From the NCBI GenBank assembly GCA_017306155.1, contig JAFKJB010000003.1:62001-126000 (forward strand): a stretch of 64,000 nt of DNA. Direction: 5' to 3'. Source of the stretch: Nitrosospira multiformis. Lineage in GTDB: Bacteria > Pseudomonadota > Gammaproteobacteria > Burkholderiales > Nitrosomonadaceae. The translations under genes were made by a program, and so were the position numbers. Positions 1-10,388 of the stretch are shown here, in pieces (position 1 is the stretch's first letter; every line of letters starts with the position of its first letter). The notes under the pieces are model-generated. The model did no database searches. It saw only the letters and a list, made by a program, of their open reading frames with translations, and had not been told where the DNA came from.

Positions 1-182
1 TCGGTTTACATCCCGCGCGTGTCGTGCAAACCGGCATACTGGAGCAAGGCGCGAGGTTGCTCGAACAAGGCATCCTCAAGGTTCATGTCAGCCGGACGCT
101 CCCCTTGGCAGAAGCGGCCGAAGCGCACCGTTTGATCGAAGCAGGACATACCCTGGGCAAGATAGTGCTGAAGATTGCGTAG
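1..182 (+). CDS. Zinc-type alcohol dehydrogenase / quinone oxidoreductase, C-terminal fragment
   Basis: Only the last 59 codons are present, read from base 3 to the TAG at 180-182. The peptide ends LAEAAEAHRLIEAGHTLGKI followed by VLKIA. This is the usual end of medium-chain NAD(P)H:quinone oxidoreductases, where the A-x-x-AH-x-x-x-E-x-G helix and the G-K-(I/V)-V-L strand close the cofactor domain. These enzymes reduce quinones or enones with NADPH in the cytoplasm. The catalytic and nucleotide-binding parts lie outside the window, so the substrate cannot be inferred. Confidence 0.7.
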   Translation, partial: GLHPARVVQTGILEQGARLLEQGILKVHVSRTLPLAEAAEAHRLIEAGHTLGKIVLKIA

Positions 183-269
183 CGGTTTCATTCTTCCAAG
201 GCAGTTCGCCACTTGCCCGAGGTCGGGTTTTCAAGAAAAATCCTGAATTTCCACAGTTCCTCCCGATTT

Positions 270-1364
270 TCAGCTTTTTCCCTCGCCGGTTGAAATCCCC
301 ACTTCCGATCCCAGGTCGATTGCAAGACGCTGGAGTGCTTCGCCTTCATCCAGACCATCGAGGAAGCGCCGGGGTATCCCCGATAAGCCGACCTGGGCTC
401 CAACGAGTGCACCGGTCAAAGCAGCCCGCGCCTGATTTTCGCCGCCGCCATTCACTGCGTGGAGCACAGCGGATTCGAAATCATTCGGAAAACGGGCAGT
501 GAGATGATAGGCCGCGGGAAGCTGATGATAAATGGCGCAGGTCATGCCATAAACAATGGAGACTTTCCATGCGGGTTCTATCCGGATATCCGGGTCCAGC
601 GCGGCGGCTGCCACATATGAGGGCGTGAGCAGGGCATCCGGAGAGATGAAGTATCCGCTTTCGCACGGAATATCCTCTTGAGGCGGCTGCAAGTCGGTAT
701 GCGCCATCGTATGGAAAGGTAATTTTCCCGCTCTTGCCAATCGCATGAGCTTGCCGGAAAGACTCCTGTTGAGCTGATGCCCCTGCACCAGGAGACTCAA
801 TACCGATCCATACGCGACAGTCAGGGCAATAACAGTATCGTCGATCTGGGTAAGCCGGGTATTGCTGGAGATGGCGGCTGCCATCTCCTGCGGCTGGAAG
901 GTGTAACGGACCGCCAGGGCCAACGTGCGTCCTATCGCTTCGGTGGTATCGGCCTGACCTCCCGTTTGACCCCATGGCAGGTTCTGCTGGACACGCCTGC
1001 GCCAGGCGTCTCGTATCGACTGCTGGGTATATCCGCCCGGACCATTCACAGGCATGCCGTTCAGAAACGGGAATATTTCCTCATCCATCCGCCTGCAGAA
1101 ATCCGCTTCATCATAACCGCCCCGCTCGATGAGCGAGCGCAGCATGAGCCGAAGAAGGATACCGGTCTGGGAGAACTGGCCTGCCTTGAGATTGCTGTGG
1201 TAGCGGCCGGGCTTGGGATCGGCATAGGTCGTGATCCAGTCGCCATAATCGCGGCGCAGCACCGCCAGATCGTAGTACCAGTGGGGGCCGAGGCCCAGGG
1301 CATCTCCGATAAAAGCGCCCATGATGGCGCCGGCGGCGCGGTTCTGTATGGCGGGGTCGAACAT
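270..1364 (-). CDS. ADP-ribosylglycohydrolase-like protein with altered metal motif
   Basis: A 364-residue protein of the DraG / ADP-ribosyl-glycohydrolase fold, which normally removes ADP-ribose from proteins or small molecules using two Mg2+ ions. The N-terminal GAIMGAFIGDALGLGPHWYYD block (residues 12-32) and an IDDT motif near 174-177 fit the family. The C-terminal block that is usually GGDTDT reads GGGENQ (306-311), followed by the expected G-A-L-V-G-A-x-x-G and IP. Two metal-binding aspartates therefore appear to be missing, so catalysis is uncertain. The start at 1364 was chosen because AGGAGG lies just upstream; an upstream ATG at 1406 in the same frame has no such site. It stands alone, convergent with the fragment upstream. 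Confidence 0.75.
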   Translation of the reverse strand: MFDPAIQNRAAGAIMGAFIGDALGLGPHWYYDLAVLRRDYGDWITTYADPKPGRYHSNLKAGQFSQTGILLRLMLRSLIERGGYDEADFCRRMDEEIFPFLNGMPVNGPGGYTQQSIRDAWRRRVQQNLPWGQTGGQADTTEAIGRTLALAVRYTFQPQEMAAAISSNTRLTQIDDTVIALTVAYGSVLSLLVQGHQLNRSLSGKLMRLARAGKLPFHTMAHTDLQPPQEDIPCESGYFISPDALLTPSYVAAAALDPDIRIEPAWKVSIVYGMTCAIYHQLPAAYHLTARFPNDFESAVLHAVNGGGENQARAALTGALVGAQVGLSGIPRRFLDGLDEGEALQRLAIDLGSEVGISTGEGKS

Positions 1365-1538
1365 GTTCTGATCCTCCTCTTCGCAGGAAATGCTTGCGAT
1401 GCACAAATTTCAGCTTCGAATCGTGAAGCGCAACATCAGGCGAAAGAGCCGTTTTGTTACACCGATCGCATGAGGGATGTATCCGAACATTCTCGATAAG
1501 TGGGAGCAAGGTATGACCTGCATCCCCCTATCCAGCTG

Positions 1539-3029
1539 TTAAAGGTTGAAGGGAGTCTGAAAAAAAGTCCTGAGCATCTCCACACCCCACGCCACACCGA
1601 ATCCGGTTACCGGACTGCCAACCGCGCCCAACCCTTCCTTGTGGTTGCTCGCAGAAAGGTCCATGTGCAACCAGGGGATGTTATCCACGAAGCGGTTGAG
1701 AAATCTGGCGGCAAGAATGTGATCCGCCTCGTTCTCCAGGGTGCATTGCCTGATATCGGCAATCTTGCTTTCCAGTTCGACATCATAATCGGCATCGAGG
1801 GGAAATCTCCAGACCCGTTCGCCTGTCACCCTCCCTGCGGTCAGCGCCTTCTGCATCAACTCTTCGCGATTGCTGAAAATACCACTGTAGCGCGATCCCA
1901 GCGCCGCGCGCATGCTTCCTGTCAGCGTTGCAAAATCCATCATCATGTCGGGCCTCTCTCTCGCCGCCATCGTCAGGGTATCCGCAAGCACCATCCGTCC
2001 TTCGGCATCGGTATGGACAATCTCTACAGTAGTCCCATTGAGCGTCCTGATGACATCGTTCTGCTTGTAGGCATGGGGACCGATATGGTTCTGCGCGAGG
2101 GCAAGCCAGCAATCGATGTTCACGGGGAGATTGGCACGGGTTGCAGCCAACAGTATGCCCAGGGCAACAGCAGATCCGTTCATGTCCTCATGCATGCCAT
2201 GCATATAACGCGCCGGCTTCAGGTTATGCCCCCCGGTATCGAAGCAGATACCCTTGCCCACCAGGGCGACTGTCTTGTCCCCTTCTTTCGTCCGCCGCCG
2301 CAAGTGCACAATGGCCGCGTCTTCGGAATCGCTCCCCTGGGCAACCGCGACAAAAGCACCTGCGCCCATCTCGCGGAGCGCTTTGACATCAAAGTCCTGA
2401 TAATCCCAGCCTTCCCTTGCCGCCAGTTCCTGGACGCGCTTGCGGTAGAGCCCTGGCGTCAATTCATTGGACGGCAGCACCGTAAGCTCGCGTGTAAGCA
2501 GATTTCCTTCCGCGGTAGCTTTCAGCAAGGCAAAGTTGCCCGCTTCCTCATGCCCGTGCAGCACGATCCGTTCGAGTCCGCGGCTGTTCTCCTCCTCCTT
2601 GGCTGTTTTGCGCGATGGCAGCAATGGGCCATTGATCCATGCCGCGTAAAGCGCCAGTTGCGCGGCCTTCCGCTTTTCGCTGGAATCGCCATAAACGATA
2701 ATGTTTATTTCGGAAGGGTTTTCTTCCAGCAACAGCTGCAAGGCTTTACGCATCGATACTTGCTGCTCGAACACGGATTTGACCGGATCGATCCTCACCC
2801 ACGCGCATAGCGCGCCATTCGCAAGATTGGCTGAAACCGGCATCTCTTTGATTTCTTCCGCCTTCATTTTGCGCCGCGACAACAAGGTGCTCAGCAAATC
2901 TTTTCCGAAAAAATCCAGCTCACCCGATGGTTCGGCCCCGCCTGGCAATACCACCAGGATATGAGTAGCCTTGCCTGCCTCACTGGTGGATACCAAGGGA
3001 GTATTCTTCTGTTCAAGCGCTGCAAGCAT
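1539..3029 (-). CDS. Leucyl aminopeptidase family (M17) peptidase
   Basis: A 496-residue cytoplasmic metallo-aminopeptidase of family M17, which removes N-terminal residues from peptides using two divalent metals. The catalytic half carries VGKGICFDTGG (Lys and Asp), HEDMNGSA and the family signature TDAEGRMVLAD. The N-terminal half is the less conserved macro-like domain. Length matches PepA (about 500). The histidine in FDTGGHNLKP, where classical PepA has isoleucine or leucine, puts it in a divergent branch. It is therefore best called a leucyl aminopeptidase family protein and not PepA itself. It is divergent from thyA, with about 105 bp between the two starts. Confidence 0.88.
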   Translation of the reverse strand: MLAALEQKNTPLVSTSEAGKATHILVVLPGGAEPSGELDFFGKDLLSTLLSRRKMKAEEIKEMPVSANLANGALCAWVRIDPVKSVFEQQVSMRKALQLLLEENPSEINIIVYGDSSEKRKAAQLALYAAWINGPLLPSRKTAKEEENSRGLERIVLHGHEEAGNFALLKATAEGNLLTRELTVLPSNELTPGLYRKRVQELAAREGWDYQDFDVKALREMGAGAFVAVAQGSDSEDAAIVHLRRRTKEGDKTVALVGKGICFDTGGHNLKPARYMHGMHEDMNGSAVALGILLAATRANLPVNIDCWLALAQNHIGPHAYKQNDVIRTLNGTTVEIVHTDAEGRMVLADTLTMAARERPDMMMDFATLTGSMRAALGSRYSGIFSNREELMQKALTAGRVTGERVWRFPLDADYDVELESKIADIRQCTLENEADHILAARFLNRFVDNIPWLHMDLSASNHKEGLGAVGSPVTGFGVAWGVEMLRTFFQTPFNL

Positions 3030-3134
3030 GGAAGCCCCTTTACTTTATATCTGTTAGAATGAAACCTCGTCCATTACCCATTATACGCGGGACGCTTCCT
3101 TTTACTATTCCACTCGCTGACGTTACCGACTTCG

Positions 3135-3929
3135 ATGCGCCAGTACCTCGATCTCATGCAGCACGTTCTGGACCACGGGCAAAAAAAATCCGACCGCACG
3201 GGTACCGGCACGCTTTCTGTTTTCGGCTACCAGATGCGCTTCGACCTGTCGGAAGGCTTTCCCCTGCTGACGACGAAGAAGCTGCATCTGAAATCCATCA
3301 TTTATGAACTGCTCTGGTTTCTGAAAGGTGATACCAATATAAAGTATCTCAAGAAAAACGGTGTCTCCATCTGGGATGAGTGGGCGGATGAGAATGGCGA
3401 CCTGGGGCCGATATATGGCCGCCAATGGCGCTCGTGGCCGGACGGGAAGGGAGGCCATATCGATCAGGTCAGGCAGGTGGTCGAGCAGATCAGGAAAACA
3501 CCCGATTCCCGCCGCATGCTCGTATCATCCTGGAATGTGGGTGAACTGCAGGAAATGAAGCTGGCGCCTTGCCATGCGCTGTTTCAGTTCTATGTGGCAG
3601 ATGGCAGGCTTTCCTGCCAGCTTTACCAGCGCAGTGCTGACATCTTCCTAGGTGTTCCGTTCAACATTGCCTCGTACGCTCTGCTTACGCTGATGCTGGC
3701 GCAGAGCTGCGATTTACGGACAGGTGAATTCATCCATACCCTTGGCGACGCGCATCTTTATCTCAACCATCTGGAACAGACACGCGAGCAATTAGGGCGA
3801 TCGCCGAAAAAACTGCCCATAATGAGATTGAACCCGGCAATCAGGGATGTTTTCGACTTCCGGTACGAGGATTTCACCCTGGAAGGGTATGATCCTCATC
3901 CGTCAATCAGGGCGCCCATTGCAGTATGA
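3135..3929 (+). CDS. thyA: Thymidylate synthase
   Basis: 264 residues, the same length as E. coli ThyA. It converts dUMP and methylene-tetrahydrofolate to dTMP and dihydrofolate. Visible landmarks are the phosphate-binding DRTGTGT segment (20-26), the nucleophile Cys146 in [12 protein letters not shown], the [18 protein letters not shown]-like block (reads [12 protein letters not shown]) and the C-terminal PIAV. Its stop overlaps the folA start (ATGA at 3926-3929), so the two genes are translationally coupled. Dihydrofolate made by ThyA is recycled by FolA. Confidence 0.97.
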   Translation: MRQYLDLMQHVLDHGQKKSDRTGTGTLSVFGYQMRFDLSEGFPLLTTKKLHLKSIIYELLWFLKGDTNIKYLKKNGVSIWDEWADENGDLGPIYGRQWRSWPDGKGGHIDQVRQVVEQIRKTPDSRRMLVSSWNVGELQEMKLAPCHALFQFYVADGRLSCQLYQRSADIFLGVPFNIASYALLTLMLAQSCDLRTGEFIHTLGDAHLYLNHLEQTREQLGRSPKKLPIMRLNPAIRDVFDFRYEDFTLEGYDPHPSIRAPIAV

Positions 3930-4474
3930 CAACACCTCGACTCTCCGTTCTGGCGGCGATGGCGCAAAACCGCATAATCGGCAATAACAATGCGATTCCC
4001 TGGTGCTTGCCGCACGACCTCAAGCACTTCAAGGTGCTTACGATGGGGCATCCCATCATCATGGGACGCAAGACGCATGAATCCATCGGCCGGCTTCTTC
4101 CCGGCCGCACCAGCATCATTATTACGAGACAACCGGATTATGAAGCTCCGGGCGCGCTGGTTGCCAGATCCATTGGAGAAGCGCTGAGCATCTGCAGCCA
4201 GACCAAAAGCGAAGAGGGAGAGCACCTCGATCAAGTGAACGAATGTTTCGTCATCGGGGGTGCTGACATATTCCAGCAGATGCTGCCGCTATGTGATCGC
4301 ATATACATGACCGAGATCCACAGGAATTTCGAGGGTGATGCGTATTTTCCGGAATTTGACAGGAATGATTGGCGGGAGGTCTCGCGCGAGAAGCACGTGG
4401 ATAACAATGGGCTGGAGTATCATTTTGCCACACTCGATCGCAAGGCAGGTCAGCAGGCACAACGCGACCAATGA
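3926..4474 (+). CDS. folA: Dihydrofolate reductase
   Basis: 182 residues; reduces dihydrofolate to tetrahydrofolate with NADPH. The start [21 protein letters not shown] contains the substrate-binding N-x-x-I-PW segment. It is followed by [20 protein letters not shown] (NADPH binding) and [15 protein letters not shown]. It is slightly longer than E. coli FolA (159) because of an insertion around residues 80-95. The start codon overlaps the thyA stop. An intrinsic terminator follows at 4537-4568, closing a two-gene thyA-folA operon. Confidence 0.96.
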   Translation: MTTPRLSVLAAMAQNRIIGNNNAIPWCLPHDLKHFKVLTMGHPIIMGRKTHESIGRLLPGRTSIIITRQPDYEAPGALVARSIGEALSICSQTKSEEGEHLDQVNECFVIGGADIFQQMLPLCDRIYMTEIHRNFEGDAYFPEFDRNDWREVSREKHVDNNGLEYHFATLDRKAGQQAQRDQ

Positions 4475-4536
4475 TCCGGGAATCGCGAATTCTGAATCCC
4501 GACTCTGATTCCTGGCAGGCGTTCCTGCAAAAAAGT

Positions 4537-4568
4537 GGCGGGCCCAGATAACTGGACCCGCCTTTTTT
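4537..4568 (+). terminator. Intrinsic terminator after thyA-folA
   Basis: GGCGGGCCCAG (4537-4547), loop ATAA, CTGGACCCGCC (4552-4562), then six T. The 11-bp stem has one mismatch. The T tract runs into TTATTATTATTGTC, a tail that also flanks two other hairpins in this window. Confidence 0.88.
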
Positions 4569-4656
4569 ATTATTATTGTCCGGTTGCGCTGCCTGATTGT
4601 CCCTGAATTGGCCTGTCCGGAACCGGGCGGGCAGGCTGGAGTCCTGATTTTATCGG

Positions 4657-5832
4657 TTACAGGACGACAACCTCCGGCAAAGGAAAGCCGTTGAAGTTGC
4701 TGGCGTAGGCTGTCGTATAGGCGCCGGCATTGGGAATATAGATGAAATCACCTTCCTCGATATCTTCCGGCAGCATTTCATCCCGCATCAGAATATCGAC
4801 CGAATCGCAGGTCGGCCCCGCTACAGACCAGGGAATGCTCGATCCCGTGCGATCGGAAAGAATTTCATACCGCAAACCCTCCGTGACCTCGATCACACCG
4901 CCGAAGACCCCCGCATCCCAATACATCCAGCGTTTGCCGTTGCGGGTCGCCGTCCCTACTACGCGGCAGACAAAATAGGCCGCATCCGAGACGAGGTAGC
5001 GTCCGGGCTCCGCCATGATGCGAATGTTCTCCGGCAGATTCGCAATCGCTTCGTTCACGACTTCACCGATAACTTCTATCGATGGAATGGGCTTGACATG
5101 CCGCACCGGGTAACCGCCGCCGATGTTGAGCAAACGCGGTGACAATCCTGCCTGGCGCATGTCGGCGAACACTTTGATCGCCCGTTCGATGCCGACCCGC
5201 CAGTTCTGTGGATTGCGGCATTGCGAACCGACGTGAAAAGTCACTCCGGCCAGATCAGCCTTGAGGTTGGCGGCTTCGTCAATGATTTCCTTGATCTCGC
5301 CCATATGGGTGCCGAACTTGCCGGCGAGCGGCCAGTCGCTCCCGATATTGGGCGTATCTATCCGCAAATACAGTTTCGCGTCCGGCTTCACGCTGACGAT
5401 CTTGCGCAACTCCTCGATACTATCCAGCACATACCACTCCACACCTTTGGCTGCGGCATATTCCAGGTACGCGCGCGACTTCATCGGATTGCTGTAATAA
5501 ATATCCGCAGGAGGCACATCCAGGCTGAGCAGGAGGTCAAGCTCTGAGATGGAGGCAATTTCAAATCCAACGCCTTCCTCGATCAGCGTTTTCAATACGC
5601 GCGGATCAGGATTGGCCTTGACTGCATAGTGCGGTTGCACACGCGGCATGGCGGCTTTGAATCTTCGGGCTTTATTGCGGATGATATTACTGTCAACCAG
5701 CAGAAACGGCTTGCTGTAGCCCTTTTTGAGGGCTGCCTGAACATGTTCAAAATCCAGGCTGACTTCGGGGTGGGTATCGAATATTTCTTCTGCTTCTACG
5801 GTCTGCCGTAGAGCGGTATTGCGCATTTGCAT
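4657..5832 (-). CDS. speC: Ornithine (or lysine/ornithine) decarboxylase, PLP group IV
   Basis: A 391-residue PLP enzyme of the alanine-racemase fold (eukaryotic-type ornithine decarboxylase, group IV). It probably makes putrescine from ornithine. The PLP lysine is Lys72 in YAVKANPDP. The glycine-rich phosphate loop reads NIGGGYP, and the C-terminal active-site Cys342-Asp343 lies in GPTCDSVDIL. Length is typical of bacterial members. Ornithine versus lysine preference cannot be decided by eye. AAGGA precedes the start. A 21-codon ORF with a better ribosome site lies 23 bp upstream (5856-5921), so expression may depend on translation of that leader. Confidence 0.85.
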   Translation of the reverse strand: MQMRNTALRQTVEAEEIFDTHPEVSLDFEHVQAALKKGYSKPFLLVDSNIIRNKARRFKAAMPRVQPHYAVKANPDPRVLKTLIEEGVGFEIASISELDLLLSLDVPPADIYYSNPMKSRAYLEYAAAKGVEWYVLDSIEELRKIVSVKPDAKLYLRIDTPNIGSDWPLAGKFGTHMGEIKEIIDEAANLKADLAGVTFHVGSQCRNPQNWRVGIERAIKVFADMRQAGLSPRLLNIGGGYPVRHVKPIPSIEVIGEVVNEAIANLPENIRIMAEPGRYLVSDAAYFVCRVVGTATRNGKRWMYWDAGVFGGVIEVTEGLRYEILSDRTGSSIPWSVAGPTCDSVDILMRDEMLPEDIEEGDFIYIPNAGAYTTAYASNFNGFPLPEVVVL

Positions 5833-5855
5833 GATCGTCCTTCCTTTTGGAGGCG

Positions 5856-5921
5856 CTACGTTACGGGAGTATGGATGTTTACCAGATCAGCCGTGATGAA
5901 GTAGTTTGCTTTGCTTGTCAT
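5856..5921 (-). CDS. Possible leader peptide (21 aa) of the decarboxylase gene
   Basis: The ORF begins MTSKANYFITADLVNIHTPV and ends with one more Thr before TAG. It has AGGAGG five bases before ATG, the best ribosome site in this part of the window. It ends 23 bp before the ornithine decarboxylase start. E. coli speF has a sensory leader peptide (speFL) in the same position, but the two sequences are unrelated. A leader role is inference from position and ribosome-site strength. It could also be a short protein of its own or a chance ORF. Confidence 0.45.
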   Translation of the reverse strand: MTSKANYFITADLVNIHTPVT

Positions 5922-6105
5922 GATGACCTCCTGTCCCTCAGTTGGATAACGTAAAAAAATGCGGATTATAGACTTGATTGCGCTGGAATCAAGTGTTTTT
6001 TTGAATGATGAAAAGACCCATTGCCCAGCCCAAAGTTCCCCCCCCCGGAGCATGGTAATGCTCATCAATATTCAGGTGCTCGGCCCCGCTGCCCGAAGCT
6101 TGCGC

Positions 6106-6138
6106 AAGCAAGCGGTAAGCAAGTGGCAAGCAAGTGAA
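6106..6138. repeat. Three tandem 11-bp units
   Basis: AAGCAAGCGGT, AAGCAAGTGGC and AAGCAAGTGAA follow each other directly, in the gap between the decarboxylase leader and dcd. A run of eight C lies about 65 bp to the left. No coding role is seen. Confidence 0.7.
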
Positions 6139-6174
6139 GCGGGCGATTTTCGTGAAGAGAAGAACGTATGACGC

Positions 6175-6744
6175 TCAGATTTTTGGCAGCGTCACTCCAT
6201 GCTGTCCCTGGTATTTCCCTCCCCTGTCCCGGTAAGAGGTTTCGCAGACCTCGTCGGATTCGAAAAAAATTACCTGGGCGACACCTTCATTCGCATAAAT
6301 CTTTGCGGGAAGAGGGGTGGTATTGGAAAACTCCAGTGTAACGAAGCCTTCCCATTCCGGCTCGAAGGGGGTGACATTGACAATGATACCGCAACGGGCA
6401 TAAGTGGATTTCCCGAGGCAAATGGTCAGCACATTTCTCGGGATGCGAAAGTATTCAACCGTGCGCGCAAGCGCAAAGGAATTAGGCGGAATAAGACAGA
6501 CATTGCTTTTAACATCGACAAAGGAATTGGAATCGAAATTCTTGGGATCCACGATGGCGGAGTTGATATTGGTGAACAGCTTGAATTCATCCGAGCAGCG
6601 AATGTCGTACCCGTAACTCGAAGTGCCGTATGAAACGATCCTGTGTCCGTCAGGAGCATGCCTGACCTGATTCGGCTCGAACGGCTCGATCATGCCGTGC
6701 TCCATCGCCATCCGGCGAATCCATTTATCCGACTTGATTGTCAT
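6175..6744 (-). CDS. dcd: dCTP deaminase
   Basis: 189 residues; deaminates dCTP to dUTP, feeding thymidylate synthesis. The N-terminal [13 protein letters not shown], the YGYDIRC segment, [19 protein letters not shown] and the catalytic Glu138 in VTLEFSN are all present. Length fits Dcd (188-193). The open frame continues upstream to 6870, but that 42-residue extension is absent from the family and overlaps the end of apbC, so the conserved ATG at 6744 was taken. No clear ribosome site precedes it. It is 112 bp downstream of apbC in the same direction. Confidence 0.95.
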   Translation of the reverse strand: MTIKSDKWIRRMAMEHGMIEPFEPNQVRHAPDGHRIVSYGTSSYGYDIRCSDEFKLFTNINSAIVDPKNFDSNSFVDVKSNVCLIPPNSFALARTVEYFRIPRNVLTICLGKSTYARCGIIVNVTPFEPEWEGFVTLEFSNTTPLPAKIYANEGVAQVIFFESDEVCETSYRDRGGKYQGQHGVTLPKI

Positions 6745-6856
6745 GTTGAAAGAAGGAATGCGATGTGAATGGAATGTACAGACGGCGAAATCGGAGAGCG
6801 GGCAGGCAAAACAGTCCAGCTCCTCTTCCAGATGCCAATCCTTCCGTTTCGGGGAA

Positions 6857-7945
6857 TCAGGTATCCTCAACCACGATCCTGGCGAACAGCGCGGAATGGT
6901 CCAGTGACAATTCGTCGATCTTTACGGCGAGGCGCCGCGCGATACCGCGATAAATTTCAGCTATTCGCTCGCCAGGCTCTGCAACGACTGTCGGACTGCC
7001 GGAATCGGTATGTTCGCGAATTTTTATATCGAGGGGCAGTGCGCCCAACAATTCCACATCGTAATCCCTGCACATTTTTTCCGCGCCGCCCGCGCCAAAA
7101 ATATGCTCTTCATGCCCGCAGTTTGAGCAAATGTGCGTGCTCATATTTTCGATGATGCCAATGATGGGAATGCCTACCTTCTGGAACATCTTCAAACCCT
7201 TGCGCGCATCAAGCAGCGCAATATCCTGAGGCGTCGTGACAATGACGGCTCCGGTCACCGGCACTTTTTGCGCAAGTGTCAACTGGATATCGCCCGTTCC
7301 CGGCGGCATGTCCACAATGAGATAATCCACCTCTTCCCACCGGGTATCGGTCAGCAACTGCTGCAGTGCCTGGGTAACCATGGGCCCGCGCCACACCATC
7401 GGCGTTTCCGCATCGATCAGAAGCCCGATGGACATGGCCTGAATGCCATGTGCTCTCATCGGTTCGATGGTCTTGCCATCGGGAGAATCCGGCCTGCCGG
7501 TAACGCCCAGCATTTGCGGTTGGGAAGGACCATAGATATCCGCATCCAGTATCCCGACAGAAGCCCCTTCGGCAGCCAGCGCCAGCGCAAGATTGACGGC
7601 CGTGGCAGACTTGCCTACCCCACCCTTGCCGGAGGCCACAGCAATGATATTCTTGACTCCGGGGATGAGTTTCACCCCACGCTGCACCGCGTGGGAAACG
7701 ATCCTGCTTGAGACATTGGCATTTACGTTGCCCACTCCGGGAATGGCTTTGAGTTTTTCGATCACCTGGGCGCGAATATTCGCCATCACGCTTTTTGCCG
7801 GATAACCGAGCACAATATCCAGCGATACATTATTGCCCTCGATGACGACATTGCGCGCTTCGTTGGTGCTTACATAATCCTTGCCCGTGGTGAAATCGGT
7901 AATTTCCCCGAGTGCGGCCAATATCTGCTGTTCTGTGATAGCCAT
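6857..7945 (-). CDS. apbC: Iron-sulfur cluster carrier ApbC / Mrp (P-loop ATPase)
   Basis: 362 residues. It carries and transfers 4Fe-4S clusters to apo-enzymes. An N-terminal MIP18/DUF59 domain (about 1-80) precedes the deviant Walker A GKGGVGKS (106-113), then [10 protein letters not shown], and the cluster-binding Cys273-x-x-Cys276 in CSNCGH. Length and domain order match Mrp. It is divergent from metG, with 256 bp between the starts, the same neighbourhood as in many proteobacteria. Confidence 0.95.
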   Translation of the reverse strand: MAITEQQILAALGEITDFTTGKDYVSTNEARNVVIEGNNVSLDIVLGYPAKSVMANIRAQVIEKLKAIPGVGNVNANVSSRIVSHAVQRGVKLIPGVKNIIAVASGKGGVGKSATAVNLALALAAEGASVGILDADIYGPSQPQMLGVTGRPDSPDGKTIEPMRAHGIQAMSIGLLIDAETPMVWRGPMVTQALQQLLTDTRWEEVDYLIVDMPPGTGDIQLTLAQKVPVTGAVIVTTPQDIALLDARKGLKMFQKVGIPIIGIIENMSTHICSNCGHEEHIFGAGGAEKMCRDYDVELLGALPLDIKIREHTDSGSPTVVAEPGERIAEIYRGIARRLAVKIDELSLDHSALFARIVVEDT

Positions 7946-8201
7946 TTTTTGAACTCCTTTGATCTGAGGCCACTGATGACTCGAATATTAACAAATATCC
8001 AGGGTTCGCGAACTCTTGCCTATGAGGATGAAGCATTTGCCCTCTCCAGGGAGAAAATTGCCGCTTCACTGTCGAACGCCATTTAAAAAGAAATGAGCAA
8101 GGAGTGCTGAAAATCCTTTTCGTCAGCCCCAAAGACCGCAAGCCTCACAGTTTGTTACAATTGTCATTTTGCATCTTTTCGAATCCCTTCTTAATCGCTT
8201 G

Positions 8202-10388
8202 ATGAACAAACGGAAAATCCTCGTCACCTCGGCCCTGCCCTATGCCAACGGCAGCATCCACCTCGGTCATCTGGTGGAGTACATACAGACTGACATCTGG
8301 GTTCGTTTCCAGAAAATGCAAGAGCACGAAGTGCATTATGTTTGCGCGGACGATGCGCATGGCACGCCGATCATGCTTCGCGCAGAACAGGAAGGCATTA
8401 CTCCACGGCAACTGATAGACCGCGTATGGCATGAACATAAGGCGGATTTCGATGGCTTCCATGTTGGTTTCGACCACTATTACACTACCGATTCGCCTGA
8501 AAATCAGGCGTTTTGCGAAGATATCTACCGCCAGCTCAGGGCAAGGGATCTGATTGCCAAACGTTCGGTGGAACAGTTTTATGACCCAGTCAAACAAATG
8601 TTTCTGCCGGATCGATATATCAAGGGCGAATGCCCCACATGTCATGCCGGCGACCAGTATGGAGATTCCTGTGAGGCTTGCGGCGCCACCTATTCACCCA
8701 CTGACCTCATCGATCCCTACTCTGCCGTCTCCGGCGCCAAGCCGGAGCGCCGCACTTCGAACCACTACTTTTTCAAGCTTTCGGATATACGCTGCGAAAC
8801 TTTCCTCAAAAACTGGATATTTGAATCGATTCCGGCTCAGTCAGGCATTGCCCTGGAAACGAGACCCCGACTTCAACCTGAAGCAGCCAATAAAATGAAG
8901 GAGTGGCTTTCAGCCGGCCTCGTGGATTGGGATATTTCGCGTGATGCGCCTTATTTCGGCTTCCCTATTCCACATACGGGCGGAAAGAAATTCTTCTATG
9001 TATGGCTGGATGCACCCGTCGGCTATTTCGGCAGTTTCAAGAGCTACTTCAAGCAGAACCAGAGAACCCAGGCCGAGATCGACGAATTCCTGCGTCCTGG
9101 CGGCAATACGGAAATGGTGCATTTCATAGGGAAGGACATTCTCTACTTTCACGCCCTGTTCTGGCCGGCGATGCTGGAATTCTCGGGATATCGCACCCCT
9201 ACCCAGATTTATGCTCACGGGTTTCTCACCGTCAACGGCCAGAAAATGTCCAAATCCCGCGGGACTTTCATCACCGCTGAGAGCTATTTGAAGCAAGGCC
9301 TGAATCCGGAATGGCTGCGTTATTACTACGCTGCCAAGCTCAACGACAGCATGGAGGATATCGATCTCAACTTTGAGGATTTTGTCGCCCGCGTGAACAG
9401 CGATCTGGTGGGGAAATATGTCAACATCGCCAGCAGATGCGCAGGATTCATCATCAAAAAATTCGAGGGCAAGCTTACGCACAACATTTCGGAAACCAGC
9501 CGGAAATGGTTCAACCAGTTTCTTTTTTGCGAGCTTGGCGAGGGAGATACTTTCCTTGGCCGTCATATGTCCATTGCAAATTTCTATGAACGCAGGGAAT
9601 TCAGCAAAGCGATCAAGGAAATCATGTCGGCGGCGGATGTGGCCAACCAGTATGTGGACCGGATGAAGCCCTGGACATTAGCGAAAGATAGCAGGAATGA
9701 CAGGGAACTGCATGAAGTATGCAGCATCGCGCTGAATATGTTCCGGATTCTGACAGTGTACCTGAAACCGGTGCTGCCGAAGCTTGCGCTGGAAGCGGAG
9801 CAGTTCCTGGGATTGGATTCCCTTACATGGAAGGATGCGAATTCTCAGCACCGACTATTGCCGGAGGGACATCGGATCAACGATTACGAGCACCTGATGA
9901 CCCGGATCGATCCGAAACAGATTGAAATGCTTACCAATGCAAACAAGGAAAGCCTGGCGCCTGCAAAGTCACAGCAGGCTGCACAAGCTATAGAAGCCAT
10001 GGAAAAAAATTCTTCCGCCATACCTGCACCTGCAAAAACAGGAGAAACAGGCCAAGCCGATGCATCGCACATCTCCATCGAGGATTTCGGCAAAGTCGAT
10101 CTCAGGGTCGCAAAAATCCTCGATGCGGAGCAGGTGCCGGGCGCCGACAAGCTGCTCAAGCTCACCCTGGATATCGCTTCGGAACAGCGAACCGTATTTG
10201 CAGGCATAAAATCCGCCTATGATCCCGCTCAGCTCAAGGGACGTCTGACCATCATGGTTGCCAACCTGGCACCGCGCAAGATGAAGTTCGGTGTATCCGA
10301 AGGCATGGTGCTGGCCGCCGGGGACGGTGACGGCCCTTATCTGCTTTCTCCCGATGAAGGCGCGCGTCCCGGAATGAAGGTGAAATAA
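8202..10388 (+). CDS. metG: Methionyl-tRNA synthetase
   Basis: 728 residues; charges tRNA-Met. Class I motifs are HLGH (20-23) and KMSKS (348-352). The zinc knuckle reads [17 protein letters not shown]. The C-terminal 105 residues, beginning [16 protein letters not shown], form the EMAPII-like tRNA-binding and dimerisation domain, joined by an Ala/Gln-rich linker. The frame is open from a TTG at 8169, but the conserved [17 protein letters not shown] begins at 8202. The gene is followed by a 9-bp hairpin at 10389-10410. The elongator tRNA-Met lies at 51.3 kb. Confidence 0.97.
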   Translation: MNKRKILVTSALPYANGSIHLGHLVEYIQTDIWVRFQKMQEHEVHYVCADDAHGTPIMLRAEQEGITPRQLIDRVWHEHKADFDGFHVGFDHYYTTDSPENQAFCEDIYRQLRARDLIAKRSVEQFYDPVKQMFLPDRYIKGECPTCHAGDQYGDSCEACGATYSPTDLIDPYSAVSGAKPERRTSNHYFFKLSDIRCETFLKNWIFESIPAQSGIALETRPRLQPEAANKMKEWLSAGLVDWDISRDAPYFGFPIPHTGGKKFFYVWLDAPVGYFGSFKSYFKQNQRTQAEIDEFLRPGGNTEMVHFIGKDILYFHALFWPAMLEFSGYRTPTQIYAHGFLTVNGQKMSKSRGTFITAESYLKQGLNPEWLRYYYAAKLNDSMEDIDLNFEDFVARVNSDLVGKYVNIASRCAGFIIKKFEGKLTHNISETSRKWFNQFLFCELGEGDTFLGRHMSIANFYERREFSKAIKEIMSAADVANQYVDRMKPWTLAKDSRNDRELHEVCSIALNMFRILTVYLKPVLPKLALEAEQFLGLDSLTWKDANSQHRLLPEGHRINDYEHLMTRIDPKQIEMLTNANKESLAPAKSQQAAQAIEAMEKNSSAIPAPAKTGETGQADASHISIEDFGKVDLRVAKILDAEQVPGADKLLKLTLDIASEQRTVFAGIKSAYDPAQLKGRLTIMVANLAPRKMKFGVSEGMVLAAGDGDGPYLLSPDEGARPGMKVK

